34,035 nt of DNA from Thermobifida cellulosilytica TB100 (GCF_001517975.1 NZ_KQ950181.1:805430-839464), one strand, 5' to 3'; shown: positions 1 through 7,954, numbered from the stretch's first letter. The notes: generated from the letters alone by a model not told the origin. A program made the numbers and translations.

Positions 1-564
1 CAGGTCGCGCAGCTCCTCCTGCATGCGCTCCCGGGTGAGCGCGTCCAGCGCGCCGAAGGGCTCGTCCATGAGCACGATGCCGGGGTCGGGGGCCAGGGCC
101 CGGGCGATGGCGACCCGCTGGCGCATGCCGCCGGAGAGCTCGTAGGTGCGCATGCGGGCGGTGTCGGCGAGCCCCACCAGCTCCAGTTGGCGCATGGCGC
201 GCTCCCGCCGCTCCTCGCGGCCCACGCCCGCCATGCGCAGGCCGAACTCGACGTTGGCGAGCACGCTCAGCCACGGGAACAGGGTGGGCTGCTGGAAGAC
301 CACGCCCCGGTCGGGGCCGGGGCCCCGGACCGGGGCGCCGTTGACCGTGATGGTGCCCCGGGAGGGGCGGTGGAATCCGGCCACGAGCCGCAGCAGCGTG
401 CTCTTGCCGGAGCCGGACGGGCCCACGACCACCAGGTGCTCTCCCCGTTCCAGGGACAGGTCGATGCCGTCCAGGGCCGGCACCGCCCCCTCGCGCCCCT
501 GGTAGTCGTGGCCGACGCCGCGCAGTTCCAGTGCGGCCGCCCCGGTGTCAGGGCTTGGCGACAC
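1..564 (-). CDS. Sulfonate/taurine-type ABC transporter ATP-binding protein (3' end cut by window)
   Basis: Nucleotide-binding subunit that would power uptake of an organosulfur compound through the permease at 1663-2532. 188 residues are visible; a full SsuB/TauB-type ATPase is usually about 250, so the C-terminus lies outside the window. Walker A GPSGSGKST starts at residue 48. A Q-loop FQQPTLFPW, signature LSGGMRQRVAIARAL near residue 140 and Walker B with MDEPFGALDALT near 165 follow; the last motif is typical of the nitrate/sulfonate/taurine subfamily. The start is GTG at 564, which has GGAGGAG a few bases upstream. It overlaps the 3' end of the binding-protein gene by 17 bp, implying translational coupling. 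It is the last visible gene of the unit monooxygenase-permease-binding protein-ATPase. Family assignment is firm; the substrate is inferred from neighbours. Confidence 0.93.
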   Translation of the reverse strand, partial: MSPSPDTGAAALELRGVGHDYQGREGAVPALDGIDLSLERGEHLVVVGPSGSGKSTLLRLVAGFHRPSRGTITVNGAPVRGPGPDRGVVFQQPTLFPWLSVLANVEFGLRMAGVGREERRERAMRQLELVGLADTARMRTYELSGGMRQRVAIARALAPDPGIVLMDEPFGALDALTRERMQEELRDL

Positions 565-1609
565 TCTCGGCTCCTCCGGGGGCGAGCGCGGCCTGGAAGT
601 CCTCCAGGCCGGGCGCCGCGTCGATCTCCCCCTGCTCGGCGAGGAACTCGGCGGTCAGGAGGAGGTACTCGGCCAGGCGGCCGGGTTCGTCGGCGGTGCC
701 GAGGTAGTCGGCGGAGGCCTGCTCGGCGGCGTCGAGGAAGATGAGCTGGTCGACCTGCTCCTCGGCCTCTGCGGGCTCCAGGTTGAGCTCGGCCGCGATG
801 GCCTCGACCGCGGCGGCCTTGTCCTCGCGCAGCAGGGTGACCGCGCGGTTCTGCTGCTCCACCCAGGTGGCCAGGACGTCGGGGTAGGTCTCGGCGAACT
901 CGGTGCTGACCACCGCGAGGTCGGCGGTGACCTTGCCCCGTTCGGCGAGCTCGCCGCTGGTGACGACGACGTGGCCGCCGTCCTCCTTGAGCTGTCCCAG
1001 CACCGGGTACCACACGAAGGCCGCGTCGAGGTCGCCGCGCTGCCAGGCGGCCTGGATGTCCGGCGGCTCCAGGTCGAGCAGCTCCACGTCGTCGACGGTG
1101 AGGCCGGCCTCGTCCAGGGCGGCGATCAGGTGGTAGTGGGTGGTGCTGGCGAAGGGCACCGCCACCGTCCTGCCCTTGAGGTCGGCGACCTCGTCGATCC
1201 CGTCGACGGCGACCAGCGCCTCGTTGTCGCCGATGACGTCGTGGATCCAGGGCACCTGGTAGTCGATGTCGAGGGGCTGGGACAGGCCGCGGACGACGGG
1301 GGCACTGCCGGCCAGGGCGATGTCGAGCTCACCGGCGAGGAAGGCGGTGTTGACGTCGCCGCCGGAGTCGAACTTGTTCCACACGATCGTGGTGTCGGGC
1401 AGCGCCTCCTCCAGCCACCCGTTGTGCTTGACGACGAGGTCGCCGTTGGGGATGGACTGGTAGCCGATGCGCAGCTCGGCGGGGACTCCGTCGGCGGGCT
1501 CCGCCTGCTCCTCGGCGGCGTTGCAGGCCGAGGCCAGCAGGACGGCGGCGGTGAGTGCGGAGGCCGCCGCGAGAGCCCGGGAGGTGCGGGAACGACGGAT
1601 CGGTGTCAT
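548..1609 (-). CDS. SsuA/TauA-like substrate-binding lipoprotein
   Basis: Extracytoplasmic binding protein of the sulfonate/taurine/nitrate family (NMT1-like fold), 353 aa. The N-terminus has an Arg-rich start, a hydrophobic stretch and a lipobox LASAC near residues 25-29, so it should be lipid-anchored outside the membrane. The mature part begins with the family pattern LRIGYQSIPNGDLVVKHNGW and includes FDSGGDVNTAFLAGELDIALAG and the second-lobe start DLKGRTVAVPFAST. The start ATG has AGGAG six bases upstream. It lies 53 bp after the permease gene and overlaps the ATPase start. The ligand cannot be read from sequence; an aliphatic sulfonate or taurine-like compound is the simplest reading given the SsuD-like enzyme heading the operon. 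Confidence 0.93.
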   Translation of the reverse strand: MTPIRRSRTSRALAAASALTAAVLLASACNAAEEQAEPADGVPAELRIGYQSIPNGDLVVKHNGWLEEALPDTTIVWNKFDSGGDVNTAFLAGELDIALAGSAPVVRGLSQPLDIDYQVPWIHDVIGDNEALVAVDGIDEVADLKGRTVAVPFASTTHYHLIAALDEAGLTVDDVELLDLEPPDIQAAWQRGDLDAAFVWYPVLGQLKEDGGHVVVTSGELAERGKVTADLAVVSTEFAETYPDVLATWVEQQNRAVTLLREDKAAAVEAIAAELNLEPAEAEEQVDQLIFLDAAEQASADYLGTADEPGRLAEYLLLTAEFLAEQGEIDAAPGLEDFQAALAPGGAESVAKP

Positions 1610-1662
1610 GGGATCTCCTGGGGGATGGGGGTTGACGGATGGAAGGGAGGGGACCGGCCGGG

Positions 1663-2532
1663 TCAGGTGCGGCCCCGCCACGGGGCCAGGACCCGGTCGG
1701 CACACTGCAACAGCCAGTCGATGACCAGGCCGGACAGGCCGATGACGATGAGGCCGAGGATGACCACGTCGGTCTGGTTGTAGCGCTGGGCCTCGCGGAT
1801 CATCCCGCCGATTCCGGGGATGCCGTTGACGGTCTCGGCGGCGACGACGGAGGTGTAGGCCACGCCGACCGCGATGCGGATGCTGGTCATGACCTCGGGG
1901 AGGGCGTGCGGGAGGACGACCCACAGCGGCAGTTGCCAGGAGCGGGCGCCCAGGGAGCGGGCCGCGTTGAGGTAGTCGGGGGCGACGTTGCGGACGGCGT
2001 CGGCGGTGGCCACGGCCACCGGCGGCAGGGAGGCGATGACGAGCAGCCAGATCTTGGGCTCCTCGTTGATGCCGAACCAGATGACGAGGAGGCTGAGGTA
2101 GGCCAGCGGCGGCAGGGTGCGCACGAAGGAGATGAAGGGCCCCAGCAGCGCGCGCACGGCGGGCACCAGCCCGATCAGCAGTCCGATCAGGACCCCGCCG
2201 AGGGTGCCGTAGCCGCTGCCGACGAGGATGCGGCGCATGCTGGCCCACAGGTGTTCGGGCAGGGTGTGGCCGCTGAAGCCCTCGGTGGTGGTGGCCACCG
2301 CCTTCTCCCACACCGCCTGCGGCGGGGGCAGGATGACCGGCGGCCAGATCTCGGCGCGCGCCACCGCCCACCACAGCAGCAGGAGGCCGCCCACCGACAG
2401 GGTCCTCAGGCCCAGGGAGCGCACCAGTGCGGGGGTGCGGGTGGGGAAGCGGCCCCGGGTGGAGTTGTTGTCGAGGCGGTTCCCGGGGCCGCCGTCTGCG
2501 GGGCCCGTGCGGACCTCGGTCGCGGCGCTCAC
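1663..2532 (-). CDS. SsuC/TauC-like ABC transporter permease
   Basis: Membrane subunit of the importer, 289 aa, BPD_transp_1 (MetI-like) family. A cytoplasmic N-terminal tail of about 40 residues precedes a first segment around LSVGGLLLLWWAVA. Further hydrophobic segments include GTLGGVLIGLLIGLVPAV, LAYLSLLVIWFGI and VVILGLIVIGLSGLVIDWLL. The cytoplasmic EAA-like loop LNAARSLGARSWQLPLWVVLPHALPEV contacts the ATPase. The start is GTG at 2532, overlapping the stop of the upstream monooxygenase by four bases (GTGA), a typical coupled junction. A homologous permease is encoded at 8725-9606 in the neighbouring operon, so the island carries two complete importers. Confidence 0.93.
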   Translation of the reverse strand: MSAATEVRTGPADGGPGNRLDNNSTRGRFPTRTPALVRSLGLRTLSVGGLLLLWWAVARAEIWPPVILPPPQAVWEKAVATTTEGFSGHTLPEHLWASMRRILVGSGYGTLGGVLIGLLIGLVPAVRALLGPFISFVRTLPPLAYLSLLVIWFGINEEPKIWLLVIASLPPVAVATADAVRNVAPDYLNAARSLGARSWQLPLWVVLPHALPEVMTSIRIAVGVAYTSVVAAETVNGIPGIGGMIREAQRYNQTDVVILGLIVIGLSGLVIDWLLQCADRVLAPWRGRT

Positions 2533-3629
2533 GGCGCCGGTTGGGGAGCCGGGGCGGGCGCGGCGAGCCGGGGCAGGACGTACTCGCCCACCCGGTAGGC
2601 CTCCTCCAGGTGGGGCCAGCCGGAGAGGATGAACTCCTCCACCCCGAGGGCGCGGTACTCCTCGATGCGCTCGGCGACCTCGGCGTAGTCGCCGACCAGC
2701 GCGGTCCCGGCGCCCTCGCGGACCAGGCCGACCCCGGCCCACAGGTTGGGGTGGACCTCCAGGGAGCGCGCGGAGCCGCCGTGCAGGGCGGCCATGCGGG
2801 CCTGGCCGACGGAGTCCATGCGGGCGTAGTAGCGCTGCATGGCCTCGATCCGCTCGGGGCTCATGCCCTCCAGCAGCCGCTCGGCGTCGCGCCACGCCTC
2901 GGCCGCGGTGTCGCGGGCGATGACGTGCAGGCGGATGCCGAAGCGGAGGGTGCGTCCGGCCTGGGCGGCCAGGGCGCGCACCCGTTCGATCCGCTGGGCG
3001 ATCATGGCGGGCGGCTCGCCCCACATGAGGTAGACGTCGCTGTGGGCGGCGGCGACGCGCTCGGCCGCCGCGGAGGCGCCGCCGAAGTAGATCTCGGGCG
3101 CCGGGGCGAGCGGGTCGGCGGCCTGCCAGCCCTCGATCCGGTAGTGCTCGCCGGAGAAGTCGACCGGTTTTCCGTCGAAGGTCCGGCGCAGCACGGTGAG
3201 GAACTCGTCGGTGCGGGCGTAGCGCTGGTCGTGGTCGAGGAAGTCGCCGTAGGCGCGCTGCTCGACCGGGTCGCCTCCGGCGACGACGTTGACCAGCAGC
3301 CGGCCGCGCGACACCTCCTGGAAGGCCCGCGCCTGCTGGGTGAGCAGGGTCGGCAGCACGAAGCCGGGGCGGAAGGCCACGAGGAACTTCAGCCGCTCGG
3401 TGTGCTGGGTCAGCGCCGCGCAGGTGATCCAGGGGTCCGGGCAGCCCACGCCGGTGGGGGTGAGCGCCGCGGTGAACCCGGCGCTCTCGGCGGCCTGGGC
3501 CACCTGGGCGAGGTAGCCCAGGTCGGCCGGGCGCGAGGGTGCGGTGACCCCGTCGACGTCGAGGCGGATCGTGGAGTTACGGACCGCGTACCCGTCGCCG
3601 GTCGTGGGAAGGAACCAGTGGAAACGCAT
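2529..3629 (-). CDS. SsuD-like FMNH2-dependent alkanesulfonate monooxygenase
   Basis: LLM-class (bacterial luciferase-like) flavin-dependent monooxygenase, 366 aa, close to the usual ~380 for SsuD. The family reaction uses FMNH2 and O2 to cleave an alkanesulfonate to aldehyde and sulfite in the cytosol. SsuD landmarks are visible: N-terminal FHWFLPTTGDG, TPTGVGCPDPW (position of the SsuD active-site Cys), NVVAGGDPVEQRAYGDFLDHDQRYARTDEF in segments, FGIRLHVIARDT (catalytic Arg and His), NLWAGVGLVREGAGTALVG and WPHLEEAYRVGE (active-site Tyr). The start ATG lies 47 bp downstream of the palindrome at 3676-3692, so this gene begins its own operon. A closer SsuD match is encoded at 13407-14570. Substrate range is not determinable. 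Confidence 0.92.
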   Translation of the reverse strand: MRFHWFLPTTGDGYAVRNSTIRLDVDGVTAPSRPADLGYLAQVAQAAESAGFTAALTPTGVGCPDPWITCAALTQHTERLKFLVAFRPGFVLPTLLTQQARAFQEVSRGRLLVNVVAGGDPVEQRAYGDFLDHDQRYARTDEFLTVLRRTFDGKPVDFSGEHYRIEGWQAADPLAPAPEIYFGGASAAAERVAAAHSDVYLMWGEPPAMIAQRIERVRALAAQAGRTLRFGIRLHVIARDTAAEAWRDAERLLEGMSPERIEAMQRYYARMDSVGQARMAALHGGSARSLEVHPNLWAGVGLVREGAGTALVGDYAEVAERIEEYRALGVEEFILSGWPHLEEAYRVGEYVLPRLAAPAPAPQPAP

Positions 3630-3675
3630 GCCGAGGAGCCGCCTTTCGCGGAGGTCGTCGCACCGGGAAACAAAC

Positions 3676-3692
3676 CCAACTATACAGGTAGG
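3676..3692. promoter_or_regulatory. Putative sulfur-regulon operator, copy A
   Basis: Imperfect palindrome CCAACT-ATACA-GGTAGG in a short AT-rich gap between two genes, 47 bp before the monooxygenase start at 3629. Read on the minus strand, a -10-like TATAGT lies inside the element, which would suit a repressor. It matches three other elements in this window (11861, 12836, 15768), each at the head of a sulfur operon. Confidence 0.6.
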
Positions 3693-3697
3693 AAAAA

Positions 3698-4906
3698 TTA
3701 TTTGGAAGCAGTGGCCTCCGGGAACACAGTGACGGGAGTGCCGCGGCGGTCCTCTCCCCCGGCCCGGTCGGACGCTGCCGCCCGGCGCCCGGCGCCGCGC
3801 AGCAGCGGGAGGACCTCCTCGCCCACCCGGTAGGACTCCTCCAGGTGGGGCACCCCGGCCAGGATGAACGCGTCGACGCCCAGCGCGATGAGCTCCTCCA
3901 GCCGCTCGGCGACCTGCCGGTAGCTGCCCACCAGCCCGAACGCCGGACCGCCGCGCAGCAGCCCGAAGCCGCCCCACACGTTTGGCTGGACCTCCAGGTC
4001 CCGGTAGCCGGTGACGGGGCCGCTGACGAAGGAGCGGCTGCGCGCCACGCCCACCGAGTCCCCCGCGCCGCCGTCGAGGCCGCGCAGGTCCGCGGCCTCG
4101 AAGCCGCGGCGCACCTCCTCCCAGGCCTCGCGTTCGGTGGGGCGCGCCACCACGTCCAGCCGGACCGCGAAGCGGGGGACGCGCCCGGCCGCGGCGGCGT
4201 GCTCGCGCACCGCGGCGAACTTCGCGGCCAGCGCGTCGAAGGGCTCCAGCCAGGACAGGTAGTAGTCGGCGTGCCGGGCGGCGACGTCGAGGGCCGCCGC
4301 CGAGGACCCGGAGAAGTAGATCTCGGGGAACTCCTCGGCCGCCAGGGGGTCGGGCAGCGCGCCCCCCGCCACCCGGTAGAAGCGCCCGTCGAAGTCGAAG
4401 GGGCGCTCCTGCCACACCCCCCGGTGCACCCGGAGGAACTCGTCGGTGCGCGCGTAGCGGTCGTCGTGGGCGACCTCGTCGCCCCACCACGCCTGGGCGG
4501 GGCCGCCGCCCCCGGTGATGACGTTGTAGACGACCCGGCCCCGCGAGGCGCGCTGCAGGGTGGCCGCCATCCGCGCGGCGTGCACCGGGTTGAGGAAGCC
4601 GGGCTGGAAGGCGATCATGAACCGGAAGGTGCGGGTCTCGCGCGCCAGCATCGCCGCGGAGGCCCACGGGTCGTCGGTGAAGGGGAACGACGGCATCAGC
4701 CCGCCGTAGAACCCGGCCGCCTCGGCGGCCCGCGCCACGTCGAGCATGTGCTCGACGTAGGCGTAGCCGTCGGGCTCCCCGTGGCGCAGCGCGGGGGCGA
4801 TGCGCCCGGGCACGTGCGGGGCCCAGTCGCCGCGGCTCTCGGCGCGGCGGCGCAGCGACGGCTGGTCGCCGTGCATGCCGATCCGCCAGTAGAAGTCAAC
4901 GGACAC
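3698..4906 (-). CDS. LLM-class flavin-dependent monooxygenase (SsuD-related paralogue)
   Basis: 402 aa, luciferase-like fold related to alkanesulfonate/nitrilotriacetate monooxygenases. It keeps the core block ITGGGGPAQAWWGDEVAHDD with RYARTDEF, the loop EIYFSGSSAAA and the C-terminal VPHLEESYRVGE. The SsuD Cys position is absent (PSFPFTDDPWA), and the GIRLHV motif reads FAVRLDVVARPT, so the catalytic His is replaced by Asp; chemistry or substrate may differ. A 40-residue basic, low-complexity tail follows the conserved domain. The start is GTG at 4906 with GGAGGAG upstream, overlapping the end of the preceding gene by 11 bp. It is the last gene of the long minus operon that begins at 11747. 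It shares a 52-bp perfect block with that preceding gene. Confidence 0.88.
   Translation of the reverse strand: MSVDFYWRIGMHGDQPSLRRRAESRGDWAPHVPGRIAPALRHGEPDGYAYVEHMLDVARAAEAAGFYGGLMPSFPFTDDPWASAAMLARETRTFRFMIAFQPGFLNPVHAARMAATLQRASRGRVVYNVITGGGGPAQAWWGDEVAHDDRYARTDEFLRVHRGVWQERPFDFDGRFYRVAGGALPDPLAAEEFPEIYFSGSSAAALDVAARHADYYLSWLEPFDALAAKFAAVREHAAAAGRVPRFAVRLDVVARPTEREAWEEVRRGFEAADLRGLDGGAGDSVGVARSRSFVSGPVTGYRDLEVQPNVWGGFGLLRGGPAFGLVGSYRQVAERLEELIALGVDAFILAGVPHLEESYRVGEEVLPLLRGAGRRAAASDRAGGEDRRGTPVTVFPEATASK
4371..4422 (-). repeat. 52-bp block identical to 5380-5431
   Basis: Perfect 52-base match between two adjacent monooxygenase genes that are otherwise strongly diverged. It encodes GVWQERPFDFDGRFYRV in both. 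Same orientation, about 1.0 kb apart. Suggests tandem duplication with later local gene conversion. Confidence 0.9.
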
Positions 4907-5861
4907 TCTCGTACTCCTCCTCCAGTGCGGGGCGCAGGTGCTCGCCCAGCCGGTACGCCTCCTGTAGGGCGGGGGCCGCCTCGACCGCGAAGACGCGCAC
5001 TCCCCGGCGCGCGTAGTCGCCCAGCAGCTCGGCGGCCTGCCGGTAGGAGCCGACCAGGCCGGCGGCCACGGTGTGGCCGAGGGAGGCGAAGCCGTCCCAG
5101 CGTCCGGTCCCGCGTCCGGGGGCGCCCGCGTGGTGCCACGCCTCCTCGGCGTCCTCCCTGACCAGCAGGGACAGCTCCAGGCCCAGGTCGACCCGGCGGC
5201 CCAGGGGTGCGGCGCGCTCGGCGAGGCCGGCGCGCACGGCGTCGATGTCGTCGTCGAGTCCGACCAGGTGCACGTCGGCGTGGCGGGCCGACAGCTCCAG
5301 GGCGGCCTCGTCGGTGCCCGACAGGTACACGCGCGGGAACGGGTGCCCGGCCAGGGGCGGCGCGAAGCCTCCGCCGCGGACCCGGTAGAAGCGCCCGTCG
5401 AAGTCGAAGGGGCGCTCCTGCCACACCCCCCTGGCCACGGTGAGGAACTCGTCGGCGCGCGCGTAGCGGTCGGCGCCGTCGACGAAGTCGCCCTGGGCGG
5501 CGCGCTGGGCGGGGTCCCCGTCGAGGGACAGCCGCCAGCCCAGTCGGCCCACGGAGAAGCGTTGCAGGGTCACCGCCGTCTTCGCGGCGTAGACGGGGGT
5601 GGCGGCCCAGGGCGGGAACTCGGCGACGACCCGGAGGTGGCGGCTGTGCCGCAGCGCCCCCGCGGCGACGGTCCAGGAGTCCTCCCCCTGCGGGTCGTGG
5701 GGGGCCAGGACCCCGCCCAGGCCGGCGATCTCGGCGGCGCGCCCGGTCTGGAACAGGCGCTCCAGGGGGCCGTAGTGGTCGCCGCGCACGTCGCGCGGGA
5801 CGGGGCCGAGGTCCGGCGGGGGCTGGTGGCGGGTGGGGAGTCTGAACAGCAGTTCGGTCAT
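4896..5861 (-). CDS. Shortened, divergent LLM-class flavin monooxygenase
   Basis: 321 aa, 40-80 residues shorter than its paralogues. The luciferase-like core is recognisable from RLGWRLSLDGDPAQRAAQGDF, DRYARADEFLTVARGVW and the C-terminal ALQEAYRLGEHLRPAL. Several active-site positions of SsuD are missing: the Arg/His motif reads LGLELSLLVRED, the Cys position is replaced (PHDPQGEDSW), and the stretch between about residues 240 and 260 is compressed. It may be a specialised or catalytically impaired family member; the frame is intact and well biased, so it is not an obvious pseudogene. Start ATG at 5861; its stop overlaps the next gene. A stable hairpin separates it from the upstream gene. 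Confidence 0.85.
   Translation of the reverse strand: MTELLFRLPTRHQPPPDLGPVPRDVRGDHYGPLERLFQTGRAAEIAGLGGVLAPHDPQGEDSWTVAAGALRHSRHLRVVAEFPPWAATPVYAAKTAVTLQRFSVGRLGWRLSLDGDPAQRAAQGDFVDGADRYARADEFLTVARGVWQERPFDFDGRFYRVRGGGFAPPLAGHPFPRVYLSGTDEAALELSARHADVHLVGLDDDIDAVRAGLAERAAPLGRRVDLGLELSLLVREDAEEAWHHAGAPGRGTGRWDGFASLGHTVAAGLVGSYRQAAELLGDYARRGVRVFAVEAAPALQEAYRLGEHLRPALEEEYESVR
5380..5431 (-). repeat. 52-bp block identical to 4371-4422
   Basis: Partner of the block in the downstream paralogue; same orientation and reading frame. Confidence 0.9.
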
Positions 5862-5885
5862 GGCGTCCTCGGTGGGGGTCAGGGC

Positions 5886-5914
5886 GGGGCGGGAGGCGGC
5901 GGGCCTCCCGCCCC
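5886..5914. terminator. Intercistronic stem-loop
   Basis: Perfect 11-bp GC stem (arms 5886-5896 and 5904-5914, 7-base loop) directly after the stop codon at 5922. No T-run follows on the minus strand. It may lower expression of the two distal monooxygenases or protect the upstream message rather than end transcription. Confidence 0.5.
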
Positions 5915-5921
5915 GGGCGGG

Positions 5922-6866
5922 TCACTGCGCGTCGGCGCCGGGGATCGGCGGGACGAGGGCGTTGACGCTCGGCGCCACCGCCGAGGAGACGTCGACCTTG
6001 CGGGGCAGCAGGCCGTTGGCGTGCAGCAGGTCGGCGGCGCGCTGCTGCTCGGCGACGAACTCGTCGGTGACCGGGAGCAGGCCGAAGGGGCGGGTGCGCA
6101 GGGCGTGCTCCCAGGCGTCCAGGTCGGCGCGGGGGCCGCCGCGCTTCTCGGCGTCGGCGACGAACAGGGCCGCCGCCTCCCTCGGGTTCTCGCGGATCCA
6201 GGCGTCGGACTCCTGGAGGGCGTTGACGATGGCGGCCAGCGCCTCGGGGTTGTTCTCCGCGAAGTCGCGGCGGGTGAACCAGAGGGAGCGGTGGCTGAAC
6301 AGCCCCTCGGTGGCGACCAGGTCGCGGGTGGCCACCTGCTCCTCCACCGCGCGCAGCACCGGGTAGGAGCCCACCCAGGCGTCGATCTCGCCGGAGAGGA
6401 ACTGCTGTGCGGCGTCGACCCCGGTGTCCACGGGCACGATGTCGCTCCAGGACAGGCCGGCCCGGTCCAGGGCGAACAGCAGCAGGGTGGTCTGCCAGGA
6501 GCCGTGCGCGATGCCGACGCGGCGGCCGCGCAGGTCGGCCGTCTCCTTGATGTCGGAGTCGGCCTTGACCAGCAGGCGCCCGTTCTCGTGGCGGGGGCCG
6601 GAGACCGCGACGTAGACGATGTCGTGCCCCTGCCCCTGGGCGGTGATCGGCGGGGTGAACCCGGTGCCGATGAAGTCGTAGCCGCCGTCGAAGAGGCGGT
6701 CGGCGTGCACGGTGGGCAGGCCGCGGGTGGGGTCGGGCCGCGTCCCCTGCGGCAGGTCGCGCAGGTCGACCCACTCCACGTCGGGCAGGGAGCGCTCCAG
6801 GATGCCCCGGTGGCGCAGGACGAACAGCGAGTTGTTGTGGGGGAAGTATCCGACCTTGACGCTCAT
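5922..6866 (-). CDS. SsuA/NMT1-like periplasmic-binding-fold protein lacking a signal peptide
   Basis: 314 aa, bilobal binding-protein fold of the sulfonate/nitrate family. The domain begins at once: residues 2-20 (SVKVGYFPHNNSLFVLRHRG) form the first strand and helix, leaving no room for a signal sequence or lipobox. The frame upstream of the ATG adds none, and GGAGA at proper distance supports this start. Later landmarks are DLRGRRVGIAHGSWQTTLLLFAL and GEIDAWVGSYPVLRAVEE. I see no cysteine in it, so it lacks the DszB nucleophile found in its neighbour. It lies 50 bp after the DszB-like gene. It could be a cytosolic enzyme or sensor built on the binding fold, or a binding protein that has lost export. 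Fold is confident, function is not. Confidence 0.85.
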   Translation of the reverse strand: MSVKVGYFPHNNSLFVLRHRGILERSLPDVEWVDLRDLPQGTRPDPTRGLPTVHADRLFDGGYDFIGTGFTPPITAQGQGHDIVYVAVSGPRHENGRLLVKADSDIKETADLRGRRVGIAHGSWQTTLLLFALDRAGLSWSDIVPVDTGVDAAQQFLSGEIDAWVGSYPVLRAVEEQVATRDLVATEGLFSHRSLWFTRRDFAENNPEALAAIVNALQESDAWIRENPREAAALFVADAEKRGGPRADLDAWEHALRTRPFGLLPVTDEFVAEQQRAADLLHANGLLPRKVDVSSAVAPSVNALVPPIPGADAQ

Positions 6867-6916
6867 GCTCGGTGTCTCCTCTCGGGTTCGTTGTGTCGGG
6901 TCGTGGGGTCGGTCGG

Positions 6917-7954
6917 TCAGGGGGTGGCGCGGGCGAGGGCCTCGCGGGCGGCGGCCAGCGGCTCGTGGACGGCCCAGGCGCGCACGTCGACCCGTTCGGC
7001 GAGGAAGCCGTGCCGGTGGAGGAAGTCCTCCTGGGCGGCGAGCAGGTCCAGCCGCTCGTCGGACAGGTCGGGGTGCAGCCCGGTGTGGAAGCCGTCGGCG
7101 TAGGCGCGGGCCACCCCCTCGGCGCCGGAGTGGGTCTCGGCGGCCAGGATGCGGCGCACCCCGTCGGGGTCGGTGGCGGCCCAGTCGGCGGCGCGCAGGG
7201 TCTGCACGAGGAAGTCCGTCACCAGTTCGGGACGTTCGTCGAGGATGCGCTCGTGCACGGTGATGGGGCGGGGGGTGCCGTTGTTGACGCGGTGCCTCCG
7301 GTCGGGGACGGCGTCCAGGTCGACCGCCACGGTCGCGCCGATCGCCGCGGCCTCCTCGGCGGCCCGGGCGCCCTTGACGTAGACCGCGTCGACGGTGCCC
7401 GCGGCGAGTTCGGCCAGTCCCGGCCAGGTCGGGGCCGGCGAGTCCGGCTCCAGGCGGCCCGACAGCGTCGGGGGGACCTCGACGTGCTCGACGTCGTCGA
7501 GGGTGAGCCCGGCCAGGGCCAGGGCGCCCCGGAAGCCGTGCAGGGCCATGGCGCGGGGGAAGCTCTTGGCGCGGGTGTCGGCCCAGGCGGGCACGGCGAT
7601 GCGGCGCCCTGCGAGGTCGGCGGGCGAGGCGATGCCGGTGTCGGGGCGGGTGAGCACGGCCTGCCCCTCGTCGATCCAGGTCAGTCCGATCAGCCTGGTC
7701 GGTGCGCCCTCGGACCTGGCGACCAGGGCCGGCACGTTGCCGCCCTCGCGGAACAGGCCGAGGAGCCGGTGGTCGAAGTGGTGGCGGGCGATCTCGGGGG
7801 GCGCCTCCTGCAGGACGCCCACCTGCAGTCCCCGGGCGGCGAAGGCGTCGGAGAGCCAGCCCAGGTTGTGGGCCAGGCCGCTGGCGGTGGGGACGGGGCA
7901 GCGGGTGTACCAGATCTTGTCCACTGCGGGTTTCGCGGGTGCGGTGGTGGTCAC
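6917..7954 (-). CDS. DszB-like sulfinate desulfinase homologue
   Basis: 345 aa with no signal peptide; binding-protein fold. It resembles Rhodococcus DszB (2'-hydroxybiphenyl-2-sulfinate desulfinase), from memory of that sequence. The N-terminus YTRCPVPTASGLAHNLGWL parallels DszB SNCPVPNALLTASESGFL. DszB catalysis needs Cys27, His60 and Arg70; here Cys19, His59 and Arg69 fall at the equivalent places, with the 10-residue His-Arg spacing kept and the following R-x-GG-x-[VI]-P-x-L motif conserved. The second lobe begins DLAGRRIAVPAWADTRAKSF. It is encoded between the ATPase gene and the signal-less binding-like gene, inside a transporter/monooxygenase operon. It probably hydrolyses a C-S bond of a sulfinate, releasing sulfite. 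It could instead be a non-enzymatic binding protein; the conserved triad argues against that. Confidence 0.82.
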   Translation of the reverse strand: MTTTAPAKPAVDKIWYTRCPVPTASGLAHNLGWLSDAFAARGLQVGVLQEAPPEIARHHFDHRLLGLFREGGNVPALVARSEGAPTRLIGLTWIDEGQAVLTRPDTGIASPADLAGRRIAVPAWADTRAKSFPRAMALHGFRGALALAGLTLDDVEHVEVPPTLSGRLEPDSPAPTWPGLAELAAGTVDAVYVKGARAAEEAAAIGATVAVDLDAVPDRRHRVNNGTPRPITVHERILDERPELVTDFLVQTLRAADWAATDPDGVRRILAAETHSGAEGVARAYADGFHTGLHPDLSDERLDLLAAQEDFLHRHGFLAERVDVRAWAVHEPLAAAREALARATP

